NCBI GenBank assembly: GCA_910592005.1
Contig: CAJVPP010002016.1
Coordinates: 1 to 16,720 of the forward strand
Origin: Funneliformis mosseae
Taxonomy: Eukaryota > Glomeromycota > Glomeromycetes > Glomerales > Glomeraceae
DNA length: 16,720 bases
Direction: 5' to 3'
The translations under genes were made by a program, and so were the position numbers. Of the stretch, positions 1 through 8,334 are shown in pieces. Each line of letters starts with the position of its first letter. The stretch's first letter is position 1. The notes beneath the pieces are model-generated. The model ran no database searches. It saw only the letters and a list, made by a program, of their open reading frames with translations, and was not told the origin of the DNA.

Positions 1-44
1 TTTTTATTTATTCATTATTATTATATTTCATTACAACTGCTTTA

Positions 45-1951
45 CTAATTTACTAAATTTTTATCCATCCAACTCTTTACACACAAACAAGCTTTTAATG
101 TTTCTAGTAGTAAACGATTTTGATTTTTTGTAATTATATTTCCTGCAATTAAAAATGCTTGCTCTGACGCGACACTTCTAGCTTATATTATTAGATAATC
201 TTGAGCTATATTACTCAAAACTGGAAATTCATTTGAATGAACTTGCCACTATAAGAAAGGTTCAGTTTTTTCATCAATTGGTAGTTTAAGATAATGATTT
301 AATTCTGTTTCTATCTTTAATACTAGAGTAGAAATTTTATTTATAAGTGCTATATTTTGTCGAAGTCATATAAAATATTGGCGATTCTTTTTAATAGGAG
401 TAGATGGAACTAAATTTGTAGATGAGTAAGATTGTTCTTTATAGAGTTCAAATATAGATTGAATTTGAGCATAAACACTTGGTTTTAATTCTTCTGAAAA
501 AACAGAAAGTTTACTTCAGGTATCTAAAATTACTGAGATTGAAGAATTATCCATAATTAACTAATATTTTTTAATTTTATTATAAATTAAAGCTGCTACT
601 TCACATGCTGTAAAATTATTTTTATTTGCATATTTTTCTAGATATGTCTGAATTCCTGTAAATACAAGATGAGTATCACCCATTATTAAATAAGATGATG
701 CTGATAAATATCTAGTAGCCCTTTCTAAAAATTCAAGAAGTAATAACATATCTTATTAAAAAATAATTCATTAAAATAAAAATCTATAAATATAAAAGAA
801 TATTATTTTTTTTAGTTTAATTTATCTTAATTAAATTCCAATCATCATTATTAGGATAAAAATTATTAATAGAAGGATTATCAGCTACAAGTAAAATTAA
901 AACTGGTTCAAGTTTTTTAAATCTTTTTAACATATAATATGTCAAGTTCCAACACGTATTCACATTCAAAATTGGTTTAAGATATTTAATTTTTTTAAAC
1001 TACAAAAATTACGAAGTGAATCACAAAGACATGTAGAATTTTAATATTACGTATTATTTAACATACTTTTATAATAGAATTACTGACTATTTTTAATCCT
1101 TTTTTCACTTCTAAATTTAATACATGCGCTGCACAATGATAATGTGAGAAATTTATTGAAGAAAATTCATTATCAAAAGCTAAAGAAATTTCTTTTTCAC
1201 AAACTATTATTGCAGAATCATTATCAGTTGTAAGTGCGATAATTTTTCTAAAATATTAGATTCTTCTAAGATGCGTATAATTTCTTATGCAATATTCACT
1301 CTAATGGTAAATGAAATTATATCAAGTAAAAAATTATAAAGGTTCCAATTAGAATCAATATAGTGAATTGTAAGTCCTAAAAAAGCTTTCCGATTTATTG
1401 TAGAAGTCCAAATATCAGTTGTTAATGAGAATTTTCCTGCAATTTAATGAAGTTTGTTGGTAATATTATTCCTTTGTATAGTAAAAGTATTAATTATCAA
1501 ACTTATTTAAATAAAAGAAAGTTAGATGATATTATAATATAATAAAAAATTATGAAATTATTCTTATATTTTGCTTTATGTTGATCAGGAATAATATAAC
1601 ATAGACAAAAAAATTTAATAAAACTTCTAAAAGAAGTATTGACAACAACATTGAAAGGCTAAAGATTGTATATAAGCTATTGAATAAGATATTTGTTATG
1701 TTCATTTTGTTCTTGCCTATTATAAGAAGTTGTAATATTATTTTTAATTTTTTGTATTTTTATAGGTGCTTAAAGTTAATGTGTTTAAAGATATTTTCGT
1801 AAAGAAGATACACTTATTAATATTTAATATTTTTTGAACATATTTTACAAACATTATAATCAAATGCATCAGCTGAATTCTTTTTAAAATATAATCATAC
1901 ACTACTACTTCCTAATGAAATATTTGTCTCTGAATCTGAAGCCTAACTCAT
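45..1951 (-). pseudogene. hAT-superfamily transposase, BED-finger type, decayed
   Basis: Reading the minus strand in pieces recovers every part of a hAT transposase. Near 1951-1800 there is a BED-type zinc finger trace (LYFKKNSADAF, then C-x2-C in NVCKICSKN). Around 1700-1590 is the N-terminal segment ending NTSFRSFIKFF. Near 1428-1400 is SLTTDIWTS, with the first catalytic Asp of the RNase H-like fold. Near 1237-1217 is ALTTDNDSA, and near 1138-1115 the HCAAHVLNL signature. The C-terminal dimerisation region (SVASEQAF near 177-155, then LCVKSWMD) ends at a stop at 45-47. The relic spans about 635 codons, the usual size for these transposases. It is broken by at least ten in-frame stops, by a one-base frameshift near 1247, and by an AT-rich interruption near 755-830 that splits NDDWNLIKI from LLEFLERATRYLS. 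Several stops stand where a tryptophan is expected. The protein would bind and cut transposon ends, but no function can remain. No terminal inverted repeats or target duplication were found at either edge. Confidence 0.93.
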
Positions 1952-1986
1952 AAGATGAAGTTTGTCTGATTGGCTAATGTAGATCA
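1949..1986 (+). repeat. Left arm of a long-range inverted repeat (partner 4955-4997)
   Basis: This stretch, containing GTCTGATTGGCTAAT followed by GTAGATCA, recurs in opposite orientation at 4955-4997 with a 4-base insertion and a few substitutions. It overlaps the start codon of the hAT relic and carries an inverted CCAAT box (ATTGG). The pair encloses the RING-domain relic at 2156-4647. The arms could be element termini, or a promoter segment shared by two hAT copies; the sequence alone does not decide. Confidence 0.6.
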
Positions 1987-2155
1987 ATTAAATTTATATA
2001 TTATATAGTACTTTTTGGAAAATAAGGTTTTATATAATAAAAGAATAAAATTAAATTTATATATTGCTTCATTGAGATATTAAAATACTACCTTTAAAAT
2101 AAATCTCTTATAATCTTATATTTAAGGATATTAGCTTAATAATAACGTTTCATAA

Positions 2156-4647
2156 ATGGGTAAAGAAAAGAAACTCAAAGGACTGTGTGTCATAGAAATT
2201 TGCAAAAGAAAATCTTTAACATGGAAAACTGTTACTAGTCTAGTTCTATCTAAGGGAATGAATAACAAAACTCTTCCTAATTATATTAAAGAAAATGATA
2301 TTATATGTTTAGATTGTTATAATGCAATTATTATAAATATGTCTTCTGAATTTCAGCAACATGCGTTAAATCGGCATTGTCATAGTGAACCAGAAACTTC
2401 TAATAATATTTTATCTTTTTCACAAACTATAGGTATACTTACAGATATTCTTTATGAAAGAGAACGTAAAGAATTACCACTAATTTGGATATTTAAAGAA
2501 TTTCGTACAGTTATAGAATTAAAAGATAAACGGTTAAAAACTTTCTTTGATGAATTATATTTATCAACCAATCCATCAAGAAAAAACAAAAATACAATGG
2601 AAAAGGTATCAAAGCAACTGGTATTTTTATGTTATTTTATTTGTGATATTAGAAACAAGTTTATTAACAATGCAAAAAGAGATCTAGGAATGTATTTAGA
2701 TTCTACTGGAATACCAAATTTAACAATAGACACCATGGCAACGTTAGGCCTAACAATAATATCTTGTTCAATTTCCTACCACAAAGATATCGTGTCTGAA
2801 AAATATCTAACAACTGTAAAATCAAGTTTTGCAGATAGTACAAATGATGCAATCATTTTAAATATTAACGATTATCATAGTATTCACACTAAAAGAATGC
2901 CTAACACAACCACAACATCAACTGCAGTATATCTTGCTACTATTCTATTTAATCTAATTAAAAATGAACCAGCAATATCAAAACAAGATATTCATAACCT
3001 TACATTAGTTGATGCTTCGTTAATCAAAATTGGAATTGAAAATTATTTTATATCAACATATTCAATTTCTCATAACCAACGCTGGGAATTTCGTTTTATG
3101 AATGATAAAATAAAGCTCGAAAAGTTAACAGTTCATAGCTATGATGTTTGTTTAAAAGAAAAACGAAGCACTAGATCAATAAAAGATATTGTACTTATAG
3201 ATCTTGTGAAAAATAATCTTCATTTGATAGAAGCTTATATTAATGCTATTAACGTTATTTCTTCCATTCCAATAATAAATAGATATATTAAAAAAGGCAA
3301 TGTCATTCCAGTTGTCGCTGATTGGCCTGGTCAAATATTCTTAAGAACTGCTATATCACAGTATCTTGTTTATGGTAACTCATCTGGAATCACTGATAAT
3401 ATTTTATCATTTCTTTCAATAATAGGTCCTCTGCATATCTTACTGAATAGTCGTGAATTAATATTTCTTCAGTATCAACCGTTTTTCTCAGTAATATATA
3501 AATATATATTTGGTGAAAAAAAATACTCACTCAAAAGTCGAAGCTGTAACATATAAATTTGCTACTAGAATTCTTACGCAATGCATAACAATAAATTGCA
3601 ATGATAGTTGAATTAAAATTTGATCATGTGTGTAAAGATGCAGAATATGTAACACTTAAGGATCTGCTAGATAACACAATTCCTCTGGTTCTTGATATTT
3701 ATACTCTGTTTTTTTGTGCTGGTGATTATAACTCTTATATTAAATCTTGTTTTCACGTTTGATCTATTTTTTTTAAATTTAACTGTAAAAATTATACTAA
3801 AGCGCCTTTGATGTTTCTTTCAGATATTTTTTACTGGCAATCAAAAAATCATTCAATTTTAAAGACAATGAATGCTGAATTATCAAAATTCTCTGATACG
3901 CCTATGGAAATCTTTCACAGTATTTTACAATACAATACAGAAAAGCATCTTATAGCAGACCAAATAATAAAAGAAGCACAATATATCAACTATTTACGAT
4001 TTAATGATTATGGCTTTAAGGAAAATTTTGTTCATACTTCAACTTGGGCAGTATATCAGTATTCTTCTCAGAATATTATAACTTTGACACAAAAAACTGC
4101 ATGCTTTCTTTTAGACTGTTTTTCAGATATTTATACTCATATTTATCATAAGAAAATTCAATTTTTAATTCAATCATAAGTTGCTATAAATCGTCTACTG
4201 AAAAAGAATAAGAAAGCCAATGCTGAAAACAGCTTTCCTATTTTAGCAATGAAGATAAAGGAAGCATAGCTTTATTATCTACCTATAAGATATAGTTCTT
4301 CATATAAATCTAGTTTGTCTAGTTGCGATTCTTCTAGTTGTTCTATTACTAATATTATAATTACTATAGAAATAGGATAGGTATTACCTTGTGACCATAC
4401 GTATCATAATATATGCTTCAGCCGGAATAGATTCAAATGCTTGCATTGTTTAAATTACATCAAGGATGGTATTAACAAACATGTTTAATTACTATTGGAT
4501 AGTCTATGCTGACTTAAATCAAATAATAATATTGAAAGTGAAGAGTCTAATTCTATTTCTGAATATAATTATAATGATACTAAGGAATCAGCCAATAGCA
4601 TTTTAGCTCCTTGGAATGATACCATATCACGATTTCTTCTACTATAG
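2156..4647 (+). pseudogene. Large repeated-family gene with RING-like C-terminus, broken in its second half
   Basis: The first 466 codons (2156-3556) are fully open. They start MGKEKKLKG and carry a Cys/His cluster (IICLDCYNA, later HALNRHCH) near residues 50-76. Near residues 385-435 comes a conserved-looking block, VIPVVADWPGQIF through IGPLHILLNSREL. A frameshift near 3553-3556 moves the reading to the next frame. There the homology continues without another shift: INLLLEFLRNA, FDHVCKDAEY, then APLMFLSDIFYWQ at about 3800 and ENSFPILAMKIKEA at about 4230. A RING-H2-like spacing follows at about 4390-4455 (CDHTYHNIC, then CLHC). Eight stops interrupt the second frame before a final TAG at 4645-4647. 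The layout (Cys/His N-terminus, possible RNase H-like core, RING end) resembles a multicopy family I associate with AM fungi and with DUF6589-like, transposon-linked proteins. That family link is from memory and uncertain, and no function is assigned. Confidence 0.72.
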
Positions 4648-4680
4648 TTATAATGATCATTTACAATTAGAAGAATCGTG
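4628..4680. repeat. Imperfect inverted repeat at the relic's 3' end
   Basis: CACGATTTCTTCT at 4628-4640 pairs with AGAAGAATCGTG at 4669-4680. All 12 bases of the second arm are complementary and one T is bulged in the first. Pairing resumes outward for three bases after one mismatch. A run of T follows at 4684. The left arm overlaps the last codons of the relic, so this may be a 3'-end hairpin or an element edge. Confidence 0.6.
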
Positions 4681-4816
4681 TTATTTTTTTTTTCATATGT
4701 AAAAAAAAGATTTATTAAAATAAAAAAATTTTTTTGAACACAAAATCCATTTTTTTTTATTTAAATCAATAAAATAAACTCAGTTGGCTAGGTAAAACCA
4801 TATTAAATTTGACTTT

Positions 4817-4890
4817 AATATAATCTCAATATGATCTCAATATAACCTCAATATAACCTCAATATACTCAATATACTCAATATAATCTCA
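4817..4890. repeat. CTCAATATAAC short tandem repeat
   Basis: About seven copies of a CTCAATAT core occur in a row, with period drifting between 9 and 12 bases (CTCAATATGAT, CTCAATATAAC, CTCAATATA). No coding potential is seen. It lies just left of the CACGTG palindrome and the CCAAT motifs. Confidence 0.85.
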
Positions 4891-4894
4891 AATC

Positions 4895-4908
4895 TTATCA
4901 CGTGATAA
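4895..4908. promoter_or_regulatory. TTATCACGTGATAA palindrome (E-box core)
   Basis: This is a perfect 14-base palindrome centred on CACGTG, the site type bound by basic helix-loop-helix factors. Two CCAAT motifs (AGCCAATCA at 4926-4934 and 4971-4979) follow within 75 bases, so the cluster resembles a promoter pointing rightward. A related 10-base palindrome, ATCACGTGAT, recurs at 10219-10228. The regulatory role is inferred. Confidence 0.45.
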
Positions 4909-4925
4909 TCATGTGACTTAAAATC

Positions 4926-4979
4926 AGCCAATCAAATTTTACAAAATCTTAAAATGATCTACACAAAATTAGCCAATCA
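4926..4979 (+). promoter_or_regulatory. Pair of CCAAT boxes
   Basis: AGCCAATCA occurs twice on the plus strand, at 4926-4934 and 4971-4979, 45 bases apart. The same motif lies on the minus strand at 1967-1975, just upstream of the hAT relic's ATG. This suggests promoter sequence carried by a transposon family. Confidence 0.4.
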
Positions 4980-5158
4980 GACGAACTTCTTCCTATGAAA
5001 GCCTGACTAGTCTCTGAAATATTACTAGCTGATTCATCAGGATTAATTTCGTCAAGGTTAATTACCCACTCATCTTCATTATCCTCAAGTTGGTTAGGAT
5101 TGAATCCATCACTACTTAATGTCCTTTCAGAAGAGGCTTCTTCTTTTTGTTCTTCCAT
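4949..5158 (-). pseudogene. Acidic 69-codon ORF, possible N-terminus of a second hAT-like gene
   Basis: The protein starts MEEQKEEASSERTLSS and is rich in Glu, Asp, Asn and Ser. It ends ASNISETSQAFIGRSSSDW followed by a short divergent tail and a stop. The late Ser-rich stretch resembles the region just before the BED finger in the relic at 45-1951 (SDSETNISLGSSS, then an expected Trp). Here the finger itself is missing, and the sequence after GRSSSDW is the inverted-repeat segment shared with 1949-1986. It may be a truncated 5' coding end of a hAT copy whose terminus lies at 5611. It could also be a fortuitous ORF, because the opposite strand reads as low-complexity serine. Whether it is expressed is unknown. 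Confidence 0.4.
4955..4997 (-). repeat. Right arm of the long-range inverted repeat (partner 1949-1986)
   Basis: TGATCTACA, then TTAGCCAATCAGAC and a purine/pyrimidine mix ending CTATG, match the reverse complement of 1949-1986. The main difference is an extra CAAA between the two blocks. The two arms are about 3 kb apart and face each other. Confidence 0.6.
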
Positions 5159-5223
5159 TTCAACAAAAAGAAGTGAGAATTATTTAGATTTTTTTTCAAT
5201 AATTATCATTTTTTAAAAAAAAT

Positions 5224-5400
5224 TGACGTTACAAAATTATTATTTTAGCAATTGCCACTACAAAATTACTATTTTAAAAATAGCCGATACAAATATTATT
5301 GTTACAAAAATTGGTGCTACAAAATTACTGTTACAAAAATTGCCGTTACAAAAATTGCCGTTATTGATCAAAATTACTGTGCCACAAAAATTACAAGTCG
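5224..5400. repeat. 15-base minisatellite, TTACAAAAATTGCCG type
   Basis: The unit TTACAAAAATTGCCG is exact in the middle (about 5330-5360) and decays outward into TACAAAATTACTATT-like variants, with roughly eleven units in all. The unit length is a multiple of three, so long ORFs appear in two frames, but their translations simply repeat LQKLP- or TKIAV-like motifs. I do not regard those ORFs as genes. Confidence 0.8.
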
Positions 5401-5473
5401 TAAATTTATTTTTTTATTTTTATCTTATTTATTTTTATCTTAAATAACTAAATACTAATATTATAAATTTAAA

Positions 5474-5611
5474 TAGAACCGACTCAAGAGAGTCAGTTCT
5501 CTTAGAACCGATTGTTCCGCTTTAACTCCTCGGTTCGACTCAAGAGCGGAACCGACGTTCGGTTCTAGAACCGACTCTGAGTCGCTCCATTTGGAACTTT
5601 CCCCATCCCTA
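5474..5611 (-). mobile_element. hAT-like terminus with CGGTTC palindrome cluster
   Basis: Read on the minus strand, the segment begins TAGGGATGGGGAAAGTTCC (from 5611), which fits the TAGGGATG/CAGGGRTG terminus common in hAT elements. Subterminal CGGTTC/GAACCG motifs follow in both orientations. The clearest palindrome is TCGGTTCTAGAACCGA at 5559-5574. CGACTC-T-GAGTCG lies at 5572-5584, and an 11-base hairpin (one mismatch) at 5475-5485/5490-5500. The stretch is far more GC-rich than its surroundings. A partner terminus was not found, so this is a solo end, a miniature element, or the 5' end of the copy with the acidic ORF. An 8-base target duplication would begin at 5612 (TAAATGTC); no second copy was seen. 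Confidence 0.6.
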
Positions 5612-5812
5612 TAAATGTCACGTGTAATGATGCGCCTGTGCGACATGAAAACGCCATGAAGTAGTTTGACGCAAAACTAGTCGCGTCAATACGGTTCAAG
5701 TCTTTCGGACTTTAAATGAGCTTTAAAATGAGTGATAAGTATAAAGTTCATAACTCTTTCTTTGGTCTTACGTTTTTACGTTTTTTATAAATTTTAAATT
5801 CTCATAAATAAC
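5612..5812 (+). promoter_or_regulatory. Upstream region of the nuclease gene
   Basis: This 200-base leader contains TCACGTGT at 5618-5625. It also has a 7-base inverted repeat, TTGACGC at 5666-5672 and GCGTCAA at 5683-5689, separated by ten bases. A GGTTCAAGTC that resembles a Pol III B box lies at about 5694-5703, and a TATAAA at 5786-5791, only 22 bases before the ATG. The inverted repeat is the strongest operator-like feature. The TATAAA is too near the ATG to be an ordinary TATA box unless the leader is extremely short. Confidence 0.35.
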
Positions 5813-6652
5813 ATGAATTCAGTTGCCAAAGGAAACGAATACGAAGACGAAATACAAAAAAAACTAAGCTACAATGTTGAGTGCTATAAAATTAGGTGAG
5901 CATCTCACTAAGTAATGCCGAGTTATACATATCTGAAGTTACGCTGCCACTAGGATAATTAGATTAAAGAACTGGAAGCGCGTCGTGGCCACAGTTTGCG
6001 AAAGTTACCAGTCAAGTAACCAGACTTGGCGTACGGTGGACAGCCTACTGTGAACGTCCTTCTTTTTTAGTTATCTGAAAAGTTACTGTGTTAAGCCCAG
6101 GATTGTGGTGAATAGGATATGTGTATAGATGTAACCGTGTTTAAGTCCGGGACACTTATCTTAATAATTATGACGTATACTTACAATTTTTACAATTATT
6201 AGATCGTTTGCGGCGACGGAGGAGTTGATCTTATGGGCAACTTTAAAGGGTACCTCCTCCTGATACAATGTAAGAATTATTCCGAAAGCACGAAAGTGGG
6301 TGTGGACCTCATTTACAAGCTTGAGGGAGTAATGAGCAAATATCCGGCAAAAACGGTTGGTTTTTTCGTTGTCCCCTTCTATAATAGTTACACCCGGAGA
6401 GCAATTGAAGAGGCACAAAGTTCTAAATATAAAATAATTTTGACGGATTCTTTGAACCTCTATAATGAAATCAACAATTTAGATGATGATGATGAGGATG
6501 AGTATGAGTATGAGGATGGTGTTATTGAAAATTATAATTATTTTGAATTTAATGTTCATGGGAAAGTATCAGACAAATACATTATTATAATTATGTCAAT
6601 TATGTTATTAGTATTAACATTAGTGTTAATTATAATTATATTGTATGTATGA
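5813..6652 (+). CDS. Mrr-type PD-(D/E)XK nuclease-like protein with C-terminal membrane helix, intron-containing
   Basis: Exon 1 starts at 5813 (MNSVAKGNEYEDEIQKKL), a typical N-terminal helix of the Mrr restriction-endonuclease fold. After an intervening segment ending TTATTAG at 6202, exon 2 opens with IVCGDGGVDLMG and then LLIQCKNY. These supply the GDGGxD aspartate and the QxK pair of the active site. The domain runs to about KYKIILTDSLNLYNEI. It is followed by an Asp/Glu/Tyr linker (DDDDEDEYEYEDG), and the protein ends in about 20 hydrophobic residues finishing ILYV, a tail-anchor-like helix. Mrr-like enzymes cut modified DNA in bacteria; the role of the fungal copies is unknown to me. 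Splicing is a problem. The good donor at 5896 (GTGAGC) does not keep frame with the acceptor, and the only phase-matched donor is GT at 5876. The gene may therefore use that site, contain a small extra exon, or be frameshifted. Starting at the ATG at 6233 would lose the catalytic Asp. Confidence 0.75.
5896..6202 (+). other. Probable intron, unusually GC-rich and internally repetitive
   Basis: It opens GTGAGCATCTCAC, itself a GTGAG/CTCAC hairpin at the donor, and closes with a pyrimidine/A stretch ending TTATTAG. The row 5941-6000 has 30 G or C in 60 bases, above the flanking exons. TATCTGAAGTTAC at 5930-5942 recurs as TATCTGAAAAGTTAC at 6072-6086. GTTACTGTGTTAAGCCCAGGA at 6082-6102 recurs in altered form at 6131-6152. 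TTCTTTTTT at 6060-6068 resembles a Pol III stop. No protein reading spans it. Confidence 0.55.
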
Positions 6653-8334
6653 AATTTACTTAATTTGCAAAGAATAATAAAAATTAAATTTAAATAATTT
6701 CATTTCTATTCAATTGATTTATTAAAAAATATTGTAAACTTAAGATAATCTTATCTTTTTAGCATGATTTTACACTACCATATGCTCAAATTTGTTTAAA
6801 GATAAAAAAAAATTAATCAAAAAAGAATAAACCTAATCTAATATAATTAAAAGCTTGTGAAGACATGATTTTTATATATGTATGTTTGTGCTTGCGAAAA
6901 AAATATACACTTGACTGCAGTTACAGAAAGCTGGTTTATGGATTTTGTGGTTTCTGATGCTTAGAGAAATGATAGATTTTTGTATTGATTCATAATGCAT
7001 TTGCCCAATATATATGCAATTAAGATGTAGTACAGGATTATCAGAAGATTATATTACATCATTACACGTGCTATTTTTCAAGATTTATGATAAGAACATA
7101 ATATATGCTTTATTTAAAAAATAAAAAAAAACATTACTGAAGTAACAAATACATAAAAATTGCGAATATATCACCCTTTCTCAAAATTATAATTTTTTGA
7201 AATGAATCAGAAAAATAATATAAAGCTATTTCATTTAAGAATGTTTAAAGTTATTATTCCGCAAATCAAAGATCAAGAAAGCATGATGTGAATAAAAAAT
7301 TTCTAACTATTTGGAGTGGTGAAATGTACAATGACTATTAGATTATCATCTTTTTCAGGATTAAATAATTAAGAATTGCCTTCTTTATATTCATAAGATT
7401 TTTAGATGTATGCTATTTTTATAGAGATAAAATTGAGCAGTACTACTTACAATATAATTTTTGAGTCCATTGACACTACGAATCTGAAATGTATTAACTA
7501 CAAATTTATTATTAACATCTTTAATAGTAAGTTCAGTATAACCAATATTTATCATTTTATTTTCCTAAATACAAGAACCCATAGTGAGAAAAAACTTGCT
7601 CCTATATATTCATAATTTCTAGCATATATATATCTATTTTTACGTTATTTTTACAGGATAATTTTGCAAAAAGTTGACTGAACTTCTATATACTCCTACA
7701 TGCTTTATATCTTGCTATTGAAAAGAAAAAAATTAAGGAGATACAAAGCGCAATTAGTATTATCATCTGATATTAAGAGCTTTATAAAAGCATATGTAAA
7801 TAGAATCTTTATACCTTTTCACATGAAGATCTATTGGAAAGACATATAGTTAGTTTCATGCTTGACGATCTCAAATTTTAAAGTCTTTAGATTTTTATAA
7901 TATATGTTTTTGTCAGCACTATTTGCTTTTAGGATAAGTCCTGTGTTGCATGTGTAGACTTTTTTTCACATTTTTCTCATATTTGTATGGAAAAAAATAA
8001 AGATACTAGTTAGTATCTATATTTTCTTTTTGTTATATACAAAAAATAATATGTTGAATAAAATCTGATTAATGATCCACATTTTTTTGTTACATAATTT
8101 ATGGTTTAGCAAATTCTTCTGAGCTAACGATCACTATCACCATTCTGCTTGATCAGCTAGTATTCTATCAAAATAATTTCTTAGTAACTGTCTGTTAGGT
8201 TATCAGTATATCTGATTTAAAGTATGTGCCAAATTCTAATGAAAAATTCTAAATTATTACTTCATTTTAGTTTCGTTCAAATTTGAAGTATTAGCTAAAA
8301 AGAATTATGTTAAATTCTGATAAGTAATACTAGC
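6653..8334. other. Gene-free stretch with decayed coding traces
   Basis: No intact gene is seen. An AATAAAAATTAAA polyadenylation-like stretch near 6675 suits the nuclease gene. On the minus strand from 7555 to about 7262, a frame starts MINIGYTELTIKDVNNK and, after a shift, continues as FNPEKDDNLIVIVHFTTPN; two stops interrupt it. On the plus strand at about 7690-7990 pieces such as SHEDLLERHIVSFMLDDLKF can be read between stops. Both look like old coding sequence, but I recognise neither. A CACGTG lies at 7065-7070. Confidence 0.5.
7262..7555 (-). pseudogene. Unrecognised decayed coding trace
   Basis: About 54 codons are open from an ATG at 7555, reading MINIGYTELTIKDVNNK and then VVNTFQIRSVNGLKNYIVSS. 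After a TGA the neighbouring frame continues as SYEYKEGNS, then LFNPEKDDNLIVIVHFTTPN. The amino-acid mix is balanced rather than the F/I/K/N/Y noise given by random AT-rich DNA, which is why I list it. No family is recognised. Confidence 0.3.

Noticed and set aside
5223..5447. Overlapping plus-strand ORFs of 63 and 74 codons
   Set aside because: They are by-products of the 15-base minisatellite, open because the unit length is a multiple of three.
5461..5646. 61-codon minus-strand ORF
   Set aside because: It runs through the palindrome cluster and transposon terminus; the translation reflects repeated GAACCG motifs.
5685..5715. tRNA gene suggested by GGTTCAAGTC
   Set aside because: The T-stem does not pair and no acceptor, D or anticodon arms can be formed around it.
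5896..6202. 5S rRNA, U6 or other known small RNA in the intron
   Set aside because: No recognisable conserved blocks of these RNAs were seen; only a generic structured-RNA possibility is kept.
6161..6418. 85-codon minus-strand ORF
   Set aside because: It is antisense to the nuclease exon, whose active-site motifs make the plus strand the coding one.
7406..7615. 69-codon plus-strand ORF
   Set aside because: The opposite strand gives a more protein-like reading; this one is rich in I, N, T and F as expected by chance.
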